Assembly (NCBI RefSeq): GCF_052076105.1
Contig: NZ_CP197245.1
Coordinates: 2,232,001 to 2,296,000 of the forward strand
Length of the DNA stretch: 64,000 bases
DNA from: Tardiphaga sp052076105
GTDB lineage: Bacteria > Pseudomonadota > Alphaproteobacteria > Rhizobiales > Xanthobacteraceae
Direction: 5' to 3'
The notes below the pieces were generated by a model. It worked only from the letters and a program-made list of their open reading frames with translations, was not told the DNA's origin and searched no databases. A program made the position numbers and the translations under genes. Shown here one piece after another: positions 49,452 through 57,869 of this stretch. The stretch's first letter is position 1; each line of letters opens with the position of its first letter.

Positions 49452-49913
49452 ATGAAGACTCTCATCGCGGCAATCATCGCCGGCGCCATGGTGCTGGTCT
49501 CCGGTGCGATCTACGCGCAGTCTGTTCAGACTGCGCCGCAGATCGTGCCGCGCGTCACCGGCGCAGCGAAGCCCATGGGCGAGGTCCCTGCACCGCCCTT
49601 CCCGCGGCCCGTCACCGACGACAAGCGCGTGATGCGCAACTATCCGGAACAGCCTCCGGTCATTCCGCATTCGATCGAGAACTATCAGCTCACGCTGCGG
49701 GCCAATCGCTGTCTTGAGTGCCATCGCCGTGAGTATACCGAAGGCTCCGGTGCGCCGATGATCAGCGTTACGCATTTCATGGATCGCGATGGCCAGATGC
49801 TCGCCGACGTGACACCCCGGCGCTATTTCTGCACGGCCTGTCACGTGCCGCAAACCGATGCGCGCCCGCTCGTCCCGAACACCTTCACCGACATGAAGGC
49901 ATCCGGCAGGTGA
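49452..49913 (+). CDS. napB: Nap diheme cytochrome c subunit NapB
   Basis: Periplasmic diheme cytochrome c of 153 residues. The signal peptide ends near IYAQSV. Two CxxCH heme motifs (CLECH, CTACH) are present with the usual spacing. It passes electrons from NapC to NapA. The gene follows napA by 5 bp and overlaps napC by 4 bp. Confidence 0.96.
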   Translation: MKTLIAAIIAGAMVLVSGAIYAQSVQTAPQIVPRVTGAAKPMGEVPAPPFPRPVTDDKRVMRNYPEQPPVIPHSIENYQLTLRANRCLECHRREYTEGSGAPMISVTHFMDRDGQMLADVTPRRYFCTACHVPQTDARPLVPNTFTDMKASGR

Positions 49914-50614
49914 GCGCCATGAAGTGGTTGATATCCAAGTTTATGTGGTTCTGGCGCATCGCCAGCCGCCCGGCCACGCATATCAGTCTCGGCGTGCTGG
50001 CGCTGGGCGGCTTCCTCTGTGGCGTTATCTTCTGGGGTGGCTTCAATACGGCGCTGGAAGTCACCAATACCGAGAAATTCTGCACCAGCTGCCACGAGAT
50101 GCGCGACAACGTATATCAGGAGCTGCAGCGAACCCCGCATTTTGCCAATCGGTCCGGCGTGCGTGCCACCTGCCCGGATTGTCATGTGCCGCATAACTGG
50201 ACCGACAAGATCGCGCGCAAGATGCAGGCGTCGAAGGAAGTGTGGGGCAAGATCTTCGGCACGATCTCGACGCGCGAGAAATTCCTCGACATGCGTCTGG
50301 AGCTCGCAAAGCACGAATGGGCCCGCCTGAAGGCCAATGACTCGCTGGAATGCCGCAACTGCCATTCGGCGATCGCCATGGACTTCACCAAACAGGCCCC
50401 CCGCGCGGCGGCGATCCATGCGAAGTACCTCGTCACCGGCGAGCGCACCTGCATCGATTGCCACAAGGGCATTGCACATGAACTGCCTGACATGAGCGGA
50501 ATCGAGCCCGGCTGGAGCGCCCCTGCCGAGCTGCGCGACCGCCACAGCTACCACGCGCCGGATGCGGATCGGTTGTCGCGCTATCTGGCATCGGTGAAGG
50601 AGACGCAGCCGTAG
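49910..50614 (+). CDS. napC: Nap membrane tetraheme cytochrome NapC
   Basis: Membrane-anchored tetraheme cytochrome c, 234 residues, GTG start. One N-terminal membrane segment (HISLGVLALGGFLCGVIF) and four CxxCH motifs (CTSCH, CPDCH, CRNCH, CIDCH). It oxidises quinol and reduces NapB. It ends the napEDABC operon; napF, napG and napH are absent here. Confidence 0.97.
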   Translation: MSAMKWLISKFMWFWRIASRPATHISLGVLALGGFLCGVIFWGGFNTALEVTNTEKFCTSCHEMRDNVYQELQRTPHFANRSGVRATCPDCHVPHNWTDKIARKMQASKEVWGKIFGTISTREKFLDMRLELAKHEWARLKANDSLECRNCHSAIAMDFTKQAPRAAAIHAKYLVTGERTCIDCHKGIAHELPDMSGIEPGWSAPAELRDRHSYHAPDADRLSRYLASVKETQP

Positions 50615-50629
50615 GCTGAACGAGCGAAG

Positions 50630-50664
50630 CGTAATCCACTGCCGAACTTCCGCAGCGGATTACG
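50630..50664. terminator. Hairpin between convergent nap and tctC operons
   Basis: A 13-bp stem with one mismatch (CGTAATCCACTGC with GCAGCGGATTACG, 9-nt loop) lies between the converging napC and TctC genes. It belongs to a GCGAAGCGTAATCC-type dispersed repeat of Bradyrhizobium relatives and probably terminates from both sides. Confidence 0.65.
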
Positions 50665-50693
50665 CCCAGGGCTGATCCGCCCTGCGACACAGC

Positions 50694-51671
50694 TCAGTTC
50701 ATCGTGATATTGGCCTTCTCGATTACACCCTTCCAGCGCTGCGTTTCGCTGGCGATGTATTTGGCGAACTCATCCGGCGGGACCGCCACGGCGACCGCCC
50801 CGAGTTCGGCCATCTTCTTCCTTGTCTCCGGCAGCTGCATGAATTCGCGGATCGAGACCGACAGCTTGTCGGAGATCGCCTTCGGCGTGCCCGTCGGCGC
50901 CATGAAGCCGTGCCAGGCGACGGCCTCGAAACCCGGCAGGAATTCGGACACCGCCGGCAGGTTCGGATCGAACTCGGCGCGTTTCGGCGAGGCCGTCGCC
51001 AGCAGCGCGAGCTTGCCGGCCGCCGCATGCGGCAGCAGCAGTGGCACATTGTCGAAGGCGATGTCGATCTGGCCGCTCAGCAAGTCCGTAACCATCTGGC
51101 TCGAGCCCTTGTAAGGCACATGCACCATCTTGGTGCCGGTCATCTGCTGGAACAGTTCGCCGGCCAGATGCTGCGTGGTGCCGACGCCCGCCGAACCGAA
51201 TGTCACCTTGTCGGGATTGGCTTTGATATGGGCGATCAGGTCCGGCACCGTGCGCGCCGTGATCCTGGTCGGGTTCACCACAAGCACATTCGGCACCATG
51301 CTGATCTGCGCGATCGGCACGAGGTCCTTTTCGGGATTGTAGGAGAGCTTCGCGCCATACAGCGTCGGATTGATCGACAGCGCTGAGGTGCTGGCGAGGC
51401 CGATCGTGTAGCCGTCGGGCGCGGCACGCGCGACGCGGGTAACGCCGATGATGCTGCCGGCGCCGCCGACATTCTCGATGATGACCGTGGCGCCCATCTT
51501 CTTCTGCAGATGCTCCGACACCATGCGCGCAAAGATATCGGCCGTGCCGCCGGCGGCGAACGGGACGATGCTGGTGATCGGGCGGCTCGGATAATTCGAA
51601 TCCTGGGCCGTCGCTGGCATGAGAGTGCCGAGCGTCAGGCAGGCAGCCGTCAAGATTGACCGAAGTCTCAT
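50694..51671 (-). CDS. TctC/Bug-type solute-binding protein (copy 1)
   Basis: Periplasmic receptor of 325 residues, ATG at 51671 (an ATG at 51686 also exists). The signal peptide ends near PATAQDS. The Bug-family marks are YPSRPITSIVPFAAGGTADIFARMV at the start and HVPYKGSSQMVTDLLSGQIDIAFDN. It is about 75% identical and gap-free in alignment with the next gene, a recent tandem duplicate. No TctA/TctB permease gene is in the window. Ligand may be a carboxylate. Confidence 0.92.
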   Translation of the reverse strand: MRLRSILTAACLTLGTLMPATAQDSNYPSRPITSIVPFAAGGTADIFARMVSEHLQKKMGATVIIENVGGAGSIIGVTRVARAAPDGYTIGLASTSALSINPTLYGAKLSYNPEKDLVPIAQISMVPNVLVVNPTRITARTVPDLIAHIKANPDKVTFGSAGVGTTQHLAGELFQQMTGTKMVHVPYKGSSQMVTDLLSGQIDIAFDNVPLLLPHAAAGKLALLATASPKRAEFDPNLPAVSEFLPGFEAVAWHGFMAPTGTPKAISDKLSVSIREFMQLPETRKKMAELGAVAVAVPPDEFAKYIASETQRWKGVIEKANITMN

Positions 51672-51778
51672 TGAACATTCCTCCATGCATTTTGACGTTT
51701 TGATTTTCGGCGTCCTTTTTGGTGGACGCTCGAAATTGAGGTGGTGACGAGCATGACGTCGTCACCACCTGCGGTCGT

Positions 51779-52756
51779 CTAGTTCATCGTGACGTTGGCC
51801 TTCTCCATCACGCCTTTCCAGCGTTGGGTCTCGCTGGCGATGTATTTGGTGAACTCATCCTGCGGGATCGCCACAGCGACCGCTCCGAGTTCGGCCATCT
51901 TCGTCTTGGTCTCCGGGAGGCTCATGAATTCCCGAATCTCGGCCGACAGCTTGTCGACGATCGGCTTCGGCGTCGCTGCCGGCGCAATGAAGCCGTGCCA
52001 AGCGACAGCCTCGAAGCCCGGCAGGAACTCGGCGACGGCCGGCACATTCGCGTCGAACTCGGCGCGCTTTGGCGTTGCCGTGGCGAGCATCGCCAGCTTG
52101 CCGGCGGCCACATGTGGCAGCAGCAGCGGGACATTGTCGAAAGCGATGTCGATCTGGCCCGAGATCAGGTCGGTGACCATCTGGCTCGAACCCTTGTAGG
52201 GCACATGGACCATCTTGGTACCGGTCATCTGCTGGAACAGTTCGCCGGCGAGATGCTGCGAGGTGCCCGGGCCCGACGAACCGAAGGTCACCTTGCCCTC
52301 ATTGGCCTTCATATATTCGATCAACTCCGGCACCGTGCGGGCCTTGATGCGATCAGGATTCACCACCAGCACGTTAGGTACGATGCTCACTTGCGCAAAG
52401 GCCACCAGATCCTTCTCCGGCTGGAACTGAAGCTTGCTGCCATAGAGCGAGGGCGCGATCGCCAGCGGCGAGGTGCTGGCGAGGCCGATCGTGTAGCCAT
52501 CGGGCTGCGCCTTGGCGACACGGTTGACGCCGATATTGCCGCCGGCGCCGCCCATATTTTCGACCAGCACCGTGGCGCCGAGTTTCTTCTGCAGGTTCTC
52601 CGACACCATGCGCGCGATGATGTCCACGGTGCCGCCGGCCGCGAAAGGCACGACGATGGTGATCGGCTTGCTGGGATATTTCGCGTCCTGCGCATTGGCC
52701 TGTCCGACGGCGCCCAAGGCGACGCAGGCGGCCATCAGGATGAGTTTGATTTTCAT
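51779..52756 (-). CDS. TctC/Bug-type solute-binding protein (copy 2)
   Basis: A 325-residue periplasmic receptor. The signal ends near ANAQDAK. Its sequence follows copy 1 closely, with the same identically spaced blocks (VPNVLVVNP, QQMTGTKMVHVPYKG). It is upstream of copy 1 in transcription order, 107 bp apart. Differences concentrate in the middle region (for example STSPLAIAPSLYGSKLQF), which may alter the ligand. Confidence 0.92.
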   Translation of the reverse strand: MKIKLILMAACVALGAVGQANAQDAKYPSKPITIVVPFAAGGTVDIIARMVSENLQKKLGATVLVENMGGAGGNIGVNRVAKAQPDGYTIGLASTSPLAIAPSLYGSKLQFQPEKDLVAFAQVSIVPNVLVVNPDRIKARTVPELIEYMKANEGKVTFGSSGPGTSQHLAGELFQQMTGTKMVHVPYKGSSQMVTDLISGQIDIAFDNVPLLLPHVAAGKLAMLATATPKRAEFDANVPAVAEFLPGFEAVAWHGFIAPAATPKPIVDKLSAEIREFMSLPETKTKMAELGAVAVAIPQDEFTKYIASETQRWKGVMEKANVTMN

Positions 52757-52808
52757 GCGTGTTCCTCTTCTCGAATAGTATTCTGATGAATGCTTGCAGC
52801 CGCCTCGC

Positions 52809-54242
52809 TCATCGCGCAGGCAGCACTTTTCCGGGATTCATGATGTCGTTCGGATCGAGCATCTGCTTGACGCTGCGCAAGAGCCGCAGCTCGGTCGGCT
52901 TGGTGACGCGTGCAAGCCGCTCGCGATTGGCGACGCCGATGCCGTGCTCAGCACTGATACTGCCGCCGAGCGCGCTGGTTTCCTCGTCCACGATGGTGTT
53001 GATGCCGCGGATCGTGTCCTGAATCTGATCCTTCTGGTTCTGCTCCAGTCCCGGAATGATGGCGAGGATGTGGATATTGCCGTCGCCGATATGGCCGTGC
53101 ATCACGATGCGGGCGTCGGGCCGATAGGCGGCGATGCGCTTCTCCACCTGCGTGACGAAGGTTGCCTGCTGCGACAAGGGCACGGCGCTATCGTGCGAGA
53201 TCACGTAGCCAGCCTTCTTGCTGCCTTCCGACACGCTGTGGCGGATTTTCCAGAACGCTGCGGCCTGCGTCTCGCTGGAAGCTACCAGCGCATCACTGAC
53301 CAACTCGCGCTCATAAGCATTGCTCAGCAACTGCTCGAGCGCTGCATTCAGATCGACCGACACCAGCGTATCGACGAGTTCGATCAGCACGTACCAGGGC
53401 GTATCCAGATCGAACGGGATGTTCACCGGCGGCAGGTTCTCGGCGATCACCTCGATCTGGCCGCGCGACATCACCTCGAAGGCGCCAAGACGGTCGCCGA
53501 GTTCGGTGCGTGCCTGTGCAAGCAGGTCGAGCACCGCTTCGATGCTGTTCAGCTTCGCAAAGGACACCGCCCTCGCCCGTGGCTTCGGAAACAGCTTCAG
53601 CACCGCGCCAGTGATGATGCCGAGCGTGCCTTCGGCGCCGATGAAGAGCTGCTTGGTGTCAAAGCCCGTGGAGTCCTTGCGCAGCGCCGTCATGCCGTCG
53701 AGAATCTCGCCATCGGGCAGCACGACTTCGAGGCCAAGCGTGAGTTCGCGTGTGGTGCCGTAGCGGAGAACCGCGGTGCCGCCGGCATTTGTGGAGAGAT
53801 TGCCGCCGATCTGGCACGAACCTTCAGCGCCGAGGCTGAGCGGGAACAAGCGGTCGATATCGTCCGCTGCCTTCTGGATGTCGGCGAGGATACAGCCGGC
53901 ATCGACGGTGATGGAATCGCCGAGACGGCTGACGCTGCGGATCTTGTTGAGGCGATCGAGACGCAACACGATCATGTCCCGCTCGCCCAGAGGAGTCGCC
54001 GCGCCGCACATGCCGGTGTTGCCGCCCTGCGGCACGATCGCGATGCCGGCGGCCGCGCAGGCCTTGACGATGTCGGAGACTTCCTGTGTCGAGCCGGGCT
54101 TTACGACGGCCAGCGCCTTGCCGTGATAGCGTCCGCGCCAGTCCACCACATAGGGTTCGAAATCGCCGCCTGGGCCGATGACATGACGGGGATCGCCGAC
54201 GATGCCTTTGAGCGTTGCAAGAAATGTCGTGTGGTCGGTCAA
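52809..54242 (-). CDS. FAD-linked oxidoreductase (GlcD/D-lactate dehydrogenase type)
   Basis: FAD-dependent 2-hydroxyacid-type dehydrogenase of 477 residues. The PCMH FAD-binding motif region (VVPQGGNTGMCGAATP, then IGGNLSTNAGGTAVLRYG) and the C-terminal catalytic part (VMHGHIGDGNIHI, SAEHGIG) match GlcD/FAD-oxidase family proteins. It oxidises a hydroxy acid and passes electrons to quinone or an acceptor. It precedes the binding-protein genes in the same direction and probably shares the GntR-controlled operon. Confidence 0.92.
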   Translation of the reverse strand: MTDHTTFLATLKGIVGDPRHVIGPGGDFEPYVVDWRGRYHGKALAVVKPGSTQEVSDIVKACAAAGIAIVPQGGNTGMCGAATPLGERDMIVLRLDRLNKIRSVSRLGDSITVDAGCILADIQKAADDIDRLFPLSLGAEGSCQIGGNLSTNAGGTAVLRYGTTRELTLGLEVVLPDGEILDGMTALRKDSTGFDTKQLFIGAEGTLGIITGAVLKLFPKPRARAVSFAKLNSIEAVLDLLAQARTELGDRLGAFEVMSRGQIEVIAENLPPVNIPFDLDTPWYVLIELVDTLVSVDLNAALEQLLSNAYERELVSDALVASSETQAAAFWKIRHSVSEGSKKAGYVISHDSAVPLSQQATFVTQVEKRIAAYRPDARIVMHGHIGDGNIHILAIIPGLEQNQKDQIQDTIRGINTIVDEETSALGGSISAEHGIGVANRERLARVTKPTELRLLRSVKQMLDPNDIMNPGKVLPAR

Positions 54243-54254
54243 TTCATCCTCCCG

Positions 54255-55004
54255 TCACCGGAACGAGAGATCGAGCAGACGGCCTTCGAACAGGCGGTCG
54301 CGCGACGTTTCGAGGTGGAGACGCATGGCCGTGCGCGCTGCCTCAGCATCACGGTCACGGATCGCTTCAAAAATACTGCTGTGTTCCTCGAACACCTGCT
54401 CGAGGCCGGGCCGCGGCCCCATCAGCGACAGGCCGTGCAGCTTCATGCCGACGGCGACGTGATCCTTGAGGGCGTTCAGCGAGGTCGCGAAATAGTGGTT
54501 GTTGGTCGCCTCGGATACGGCGAGATGGAAGGCGTAGTCGGCGTCTTCGCGATGCTTGCGCTTCCTGGTCGCCTCACGCAGCAGGCCAAGCGCTGCTTCC
54601 ATCTTGCCGAGATTGTCGTCGCTGCGTCGGAGCGCCGCGAAATGCGCGGCATCGGATTCCATGGTGATGCGGAATTCGAAGCAGCGCTGGATGTCTGCAA
54701 TGGTCTCCACCCGTGCGAAGCCGAGCGGCTGTTGCTGCGCACGGACTTGCACGAAACTGCCCGCGCCCTGTCGTGACGTGATCAGGCCGTCCTCGCGCAA
54801 CCGGCCGAGGGCTTCGCGCAGCACAGGACGTGAGACATCGAACATATCGGAAAGTTCGTGCTCGCCGGGGAGCTTATGGTCCGGCGCGTAATCGCCATTG
54901 GCGATGCGCTGTGCGAGTTCACCATAGACCTTGTCGACGAGCGAACCAGAGGCACCGCGTGGACGCGGCGCTTCAGGCAATTCAGAGGGATCAGTCGGCT
55001 TCAT
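54255..55004 (-). CDS. GntR-family regulator, FadR/FCD type
   Basis: Regulator of 249 residues. An N-terminal winged HTH (VYGELAQRIANGDYAPDHKLPGEHELSDMFDVSRPVLREALGRLREDGLI) is followed by a helical FCD ligand domain with the conserved metal/ligand residues in FEFRITMESDAA, DYAFHLAVSEATNN and HSSIFEAIRDRD. It is upstream of the FAD oxidase gene with 12 bp between them, and divergent from the SDR at 55309. It probably controls both sides. Confidence 0.92.
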   Translation of the reverse strand: MKPTDPSELPEAPRPRGASGSLVDKVYGELAQRIANGDYAPDHKLPGEHELSDMFDVSRPVLREALGRLREDGLITSRQGAGSFVQVRAQQQPLGFARVETIADIQRCFEFRITMESDAAHFAALRRSDDNLGKMEAALGLLREATRKRKHREDADYAFHLAVSEATNNHYFATSLNALKDHVAVGMKLHGLSLMGPRPGLEQVFEEHSSIFEAIRDRDAEAARTAMRLHLETSRDRLFEGRLLDLSFR

Positions 55005-55136
55005 GATCGGTCAAACCGCAGCTTGCAGGGATGGCGGCGGAGGTTTCGTGTGACAGTCCGATCACTCGGGAGCGCCGTCGTATGGAAACACTTCCTCGCC
55101 CAAAAATTTTGGCGACCATGCGAGGCGGCGGCAAAC

Positions 55137-55260
55137 TTGTCAACATGTCAACGTCGTGCGGGTGAGCCGTCATTCATATATGTAATTGATATATAACGAT
55201 GAAATTGTTTGATCTGGCCAGATACAGTATTGCAATGCACAAATTCTGACAACTTGTCAG
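55137..55260. promoter_or_regulatory. Repeated TTGTCA/TGACAA sites between GntR and SDR genes
   Basis: In the 304-bp divergent gap there is TTGTCAACATGTCAA (55137-55151), a perfect palindrome ATCTGGCCAGAT (55212-55223), and the palindrome CTGACAACTTGTCAG (55246-55260). The recurring TTGTCA/TGACAA half-site is a good candidate for the operator of the adjacent GntR regulator. An AT-rich stretch (ATATATG... at 55180-55196) may hold promoter elements. Confidence 0.55.
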
Positions 55261-55308
55261 GTCGCTGAAATCATGGTCGAACGCTCGCTCAATCGGAAAG
55301 GACCAGGC

Positions 55309-56073
55309 GTGACCAACGGACTGAACGGCAAGGCTATCGTGATCATCGGCGCAAGCTCCGGCATCGGCGCTGCCGTGGCGAGGAAATTTGGCGCGCTCGG
55401 CGCGAACCTGATCGTGCACTACAACGGCAATCCCGAAGGCGCGCAGGAAGTGGTCGCTGGCATCCAGGTCGCCGGTGGCAAGGCTGAGCTGGTCCGCGGC
55501 GACGTGTCGGAACGTGCGGAAGCGGCCCGCGTGATCGACGAAGCTCACGCCAAGCTCGGCCGCATCGACGTGCTGATCAACAATGCCGGCGCCATGTTCG
55601 GCCGCACCTCGATCGCCAATGCGACCGACGAACAGTATGACGACGTGGTCGATCTCAATATCGGCTCGGTGTTCTTCGCCTGCCGCAAGGCCGCGAAGAT
55701 CATGGAAGCGCAGCGCTCGGGTTCGATCATCAACACGACCTCGGTCGCAGCCCGCAATGGCGGCAGCGGCGGCGCCGGCCTCTATGGATCGGCCAAGGGT
55801 TTTGTCTCGACCATCACGCGTGTGCTTGCGAAGGAACTGGCGCCGTTCAACGTGCGCGCCAATGCGGTGGCGCCGGGCGTGATCATGACGCCGTTCCATC
55901 AGCGCTATTCGACCGCGGAGCAGCTCGAAGGCGCGCGCCAGAGCATTCCGCTCGGCCGCATCGGCACGCCCGAGGATTGCGTCGGCGCCTATCAGTTCCT
56001 CGCCGACGAGACCATGAGCAGCTACATCACCGGCCAGGTCATCGAGGTCAATGGCGGGCAGATCATGCCTTGA
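55309..56073 (+). CDS. Short-chain dehydrogenase/reductase
   Basis: SDR of 254 residues; GTG at 55309 chosen because AAGGA lies upstream (an ATG at 55273 is in frame but has no ribosome site). Motifs: GASSGIGAA, NNAG, Ser in TTSVAARNG, YGSAKGF (YxxxK), and PGVIMTPF. Likely NAD(P)-dependent oxidation of an alcohol or keto acid. It starts the divergent arm controlled by the GntR regulator and is followed by a DapA-family gene. Confidence 0.93.
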   Translation: MTNGLNGKAIVIIGASSGIGAAVARKFGALGANLIVHYNGNPEGAQEVVAGIQVAGGKAELVRGDVSERAEAARVIDEAHAKLGRIDVLINNAGAMFGRTSIANATDEQYDDVVDLNIGSVFFACRKAAKIMEAQRSGSIINTTSVAARNGGSGGAGLYGSAKGFVSTITRVLAKELAPFNVRANAVAPGVIMTPFHQRYSTAEQLEGARQSIPLGRIGTPEDCVGAYQFLADETMSSYITGQVIEVNGGQIMP

Positions 56074-56137
56074 ACAAGGCTGCGGCGCGGCCCGTCGTGC
56101 CGTAACATCTCAAACAACCAATCTGGGAGGCTTCACC

Positions 56138-57037
56138 ATGACTGCACCATTTCCGGCCGGCGTATTCTGCGCGGCGACCACCCCCTTCAACGCCGACCTT
56201 ACGGTCGATCAGGGACTGTTCACGTCGCACTGCCTGCGCCTGCTCGATAATGGCTGCACCGGCATCGCCATGCTCGGCACCACGGGCGAAGCCAATTCGC
56301 TGTCGTCCCGCGAGCGCATGGCGCTGCTGGACGCGGTGGTGAAGTCGGGGATCGCGCCGTCGAAGCTGCTGCCGGGCACCGGCGTTGCGTCGATCATGGA
56401 AACCGTCGAGCTCACGAAGCATGCGGTCACCAACGGTGTCGGCGCCGTCGTGATGCTGCCGCCGTTCTACTACAAGGGCGTGTCCGATGACGGCATCGTC
56501 GACGCCTATACGGCGGTGATCGAGCGGGTCAACGATCCGCGCCTGCGCGTGGTGTTGTATCACATCCCGCAGATGTCGGCGGTGCCGATCTCGCTCGACG
56601 TCATCGATCGGTTGCGCAAGCGCTTCCCGGAGATCGTGGTCGGCATCAAGGATTCGGCAGGCGAGTTTTCCAATATGAAGGCCATCGTCGAGCGCTTCCC
56701 GGGCTTCTCGGTGCTGGTCGGCGCTGATCCCCTGATGCTGAAGCTGTTGCCGCTGGGCGGCGCGGGCTGTATCACGGCGGCGTCGAACCTCGTCAGCCGT
56801 GAGCTTGCCACCGTGTTCAACGGCTTCAACGACCCGGCAAAACAGGCTGAAGTAGCCGCCGCGCAGGAGCGGATCGTGGCGACGCGCAATGCGGTGTCCA
56901 CCTATGTGCAGCTTCCCTCGCTCAAGGTGCTGCTGGCGAAGCGTGACAACAACGAAGGCTGGCTGCGGGTGCGTCCGCCGCTGACGGGCCTCAGTGCTAG
57001 CGAGGCCGCCAAGGTCCGCGAGTCGCTGGCCGTCTAG
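56138..57037 (+). CDS. DapA-family aldolase/lyase
   Basis: Dihydrodipicolinate synthase/N-acetylneuraminate lyase family enzyme of 299 residues, ATG after GGGAGG. Features: LGTTGEANSLS (carboxylate-binding), the catalytic Tyr in LYHIPQMS and the Schiff-base Lys in VVGIKDSAGEF. Because it is in a catabolic cluster and not in lysine genes, a role in sugar-acid or 2-keto acid breakdown (retro-aldol cleavage or dehydration) is more likely than lysine synthesis. Its stop overlaps the queC end by 4 bp. Confidence 0.93.
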   Translation: MTAPFPAGVFCAATTPFNADLTVDQGLFTSHCLRLLDNGCTGIAMLGTTGEANSLSSRERMALLDAVVKSGIAPSKLLPGTGVASIMETVELTKHAVTNGVGAVVMLPPFYYKGVSDDGIVDAYTAVIERVNDPRLRVVLYHIPQMSAVPISLDVIDRLRKRFPEIVVGIKDSAGEFSNMKAIVERFPGFSVLVGADPLMLKLLPLGGAGCITAASNLVSRELATVFNGFNDPAKQAEVAAAQERIVATRNAVSTYVQLPSLKVLLAKRDNNEGWLRVRPPLTGLSASEAAKVRESLAV

Positions 57038-57750
57038 ACAGCTGTTGCTGCGAACTCGCGCCAGCCTTTGGCGCGCAGTTCGCAGGCCGGGCATTTTCCG
57101 CAGCCATAGCCCCAGTCGTGTAACGCGCCGCGCTCACCGAGATAGCAGGTGTGCGAGTGTTCGCGGATCAGGTCGACGAGGCCCTGCCCGCCGAGCTCAT
57201 GCGCCAGCGCCCAGGTCGCGGCCTTGTCGCGCCACATCAGCGGCGTATGCAGCGTGAAGTCCTTGGCCATGCCGAGATTGAGCGCCTGCTGCAGCGCCTT
57301 GATCGTGTCGTCGCGGCAATCGGGATAGCCGGAATAGTCGGTCTCGCACATGCCGCCGATGATGTGCGTGATACCGCGCCGATAGGCCAAAGCTGCGGCG
57401 AAAGTCAGGAACACCAGATTGCGACCGGGCACGAAGGTGTTGGGCAAACCATCTGCGCCCATCTCGATGGCGACGTCACGCGTCAGCGCGGTGTCGGAGA
57501 TGGCGGACAGTGTCGGGATATCCAGCGTGTGGCTCTCGCCGAGTTTGGCGGCCCAGTCGGCATTCAGTGCCTTCACGCCGGCCAGCAGCTTGTCGCGGCT
57601 GTCGAGCTCGATGGCGTGACGCTGGCCGTAAGCGAAGCCAAGCATTTCGACGCGTTTAAAGCGCGCGAGCGCCCAGGCCAGACAGGTCGCGGAATCCTGG
57701 CCGCCGGAGAACAGCACCAGGGCAGTTTGATCTGGAAAAGTGTCGCTCAT
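57034..57750 (-). CDS. queC: 7-cyano-7-deazaguanine synthase
   Basis: QueC makes preQ0, the queuosine precursor, using ATP. The P-loop SGGQDSATCL is near the N-terminus and four cysteines bind zinc in the C-terminal CYLGERGALHDWGYGCGKCPAC segment. 238 residues from the ATG at 57750 (frame open to 57804). No other que gene is in the window. Confidence 0.95.
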   Translation of the reverse strand: MSDTFPDQTALVLFSGGQDSATCLAWALARFKRVEMLGFAYGQRHAIELDSRDKLLAGVKALNADWAAKLGESHTLDIPTLSAISDTALTRDVAIEMGADGLPNTFVPGRNLVFLTFAAALAYRRGITHIIGGMCETDYSGYPDCRDDTIKALQQALNLGMAKDFTLHTPLMWRDKAATWALAHELGGQGLVDLIREHSHTCYLGERGALHDWGYGCGKCPACELRAKGWREFAATAV

Positions 57751-57869
57751 AGGCTGCAAATAGCACTCTGCAGGCCTGTGTGAAAGACAGGCAAAACCGG
57801 GCATTTTCGCTGGGCCATCGCGTCATCCTGCGGCATAGCAGAGGCTCCTGACGTGACCTGTGGTGCTCC

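Noticed and set aside
52794..54776. Plus-strand frame of 660 residues opposite the FAD oxidase and GntR genes
   Set aside because: It covers strong minus-strand genes and shows the His/Arg/Asp-rich composition of high-GC shadow frames.
57751..57869. preQ1 riboswitch before queC
   Set aside because: The 119-bp gap to the divergent mazG gene shows no pattern of a preQ1 aptamer that I can recognise.
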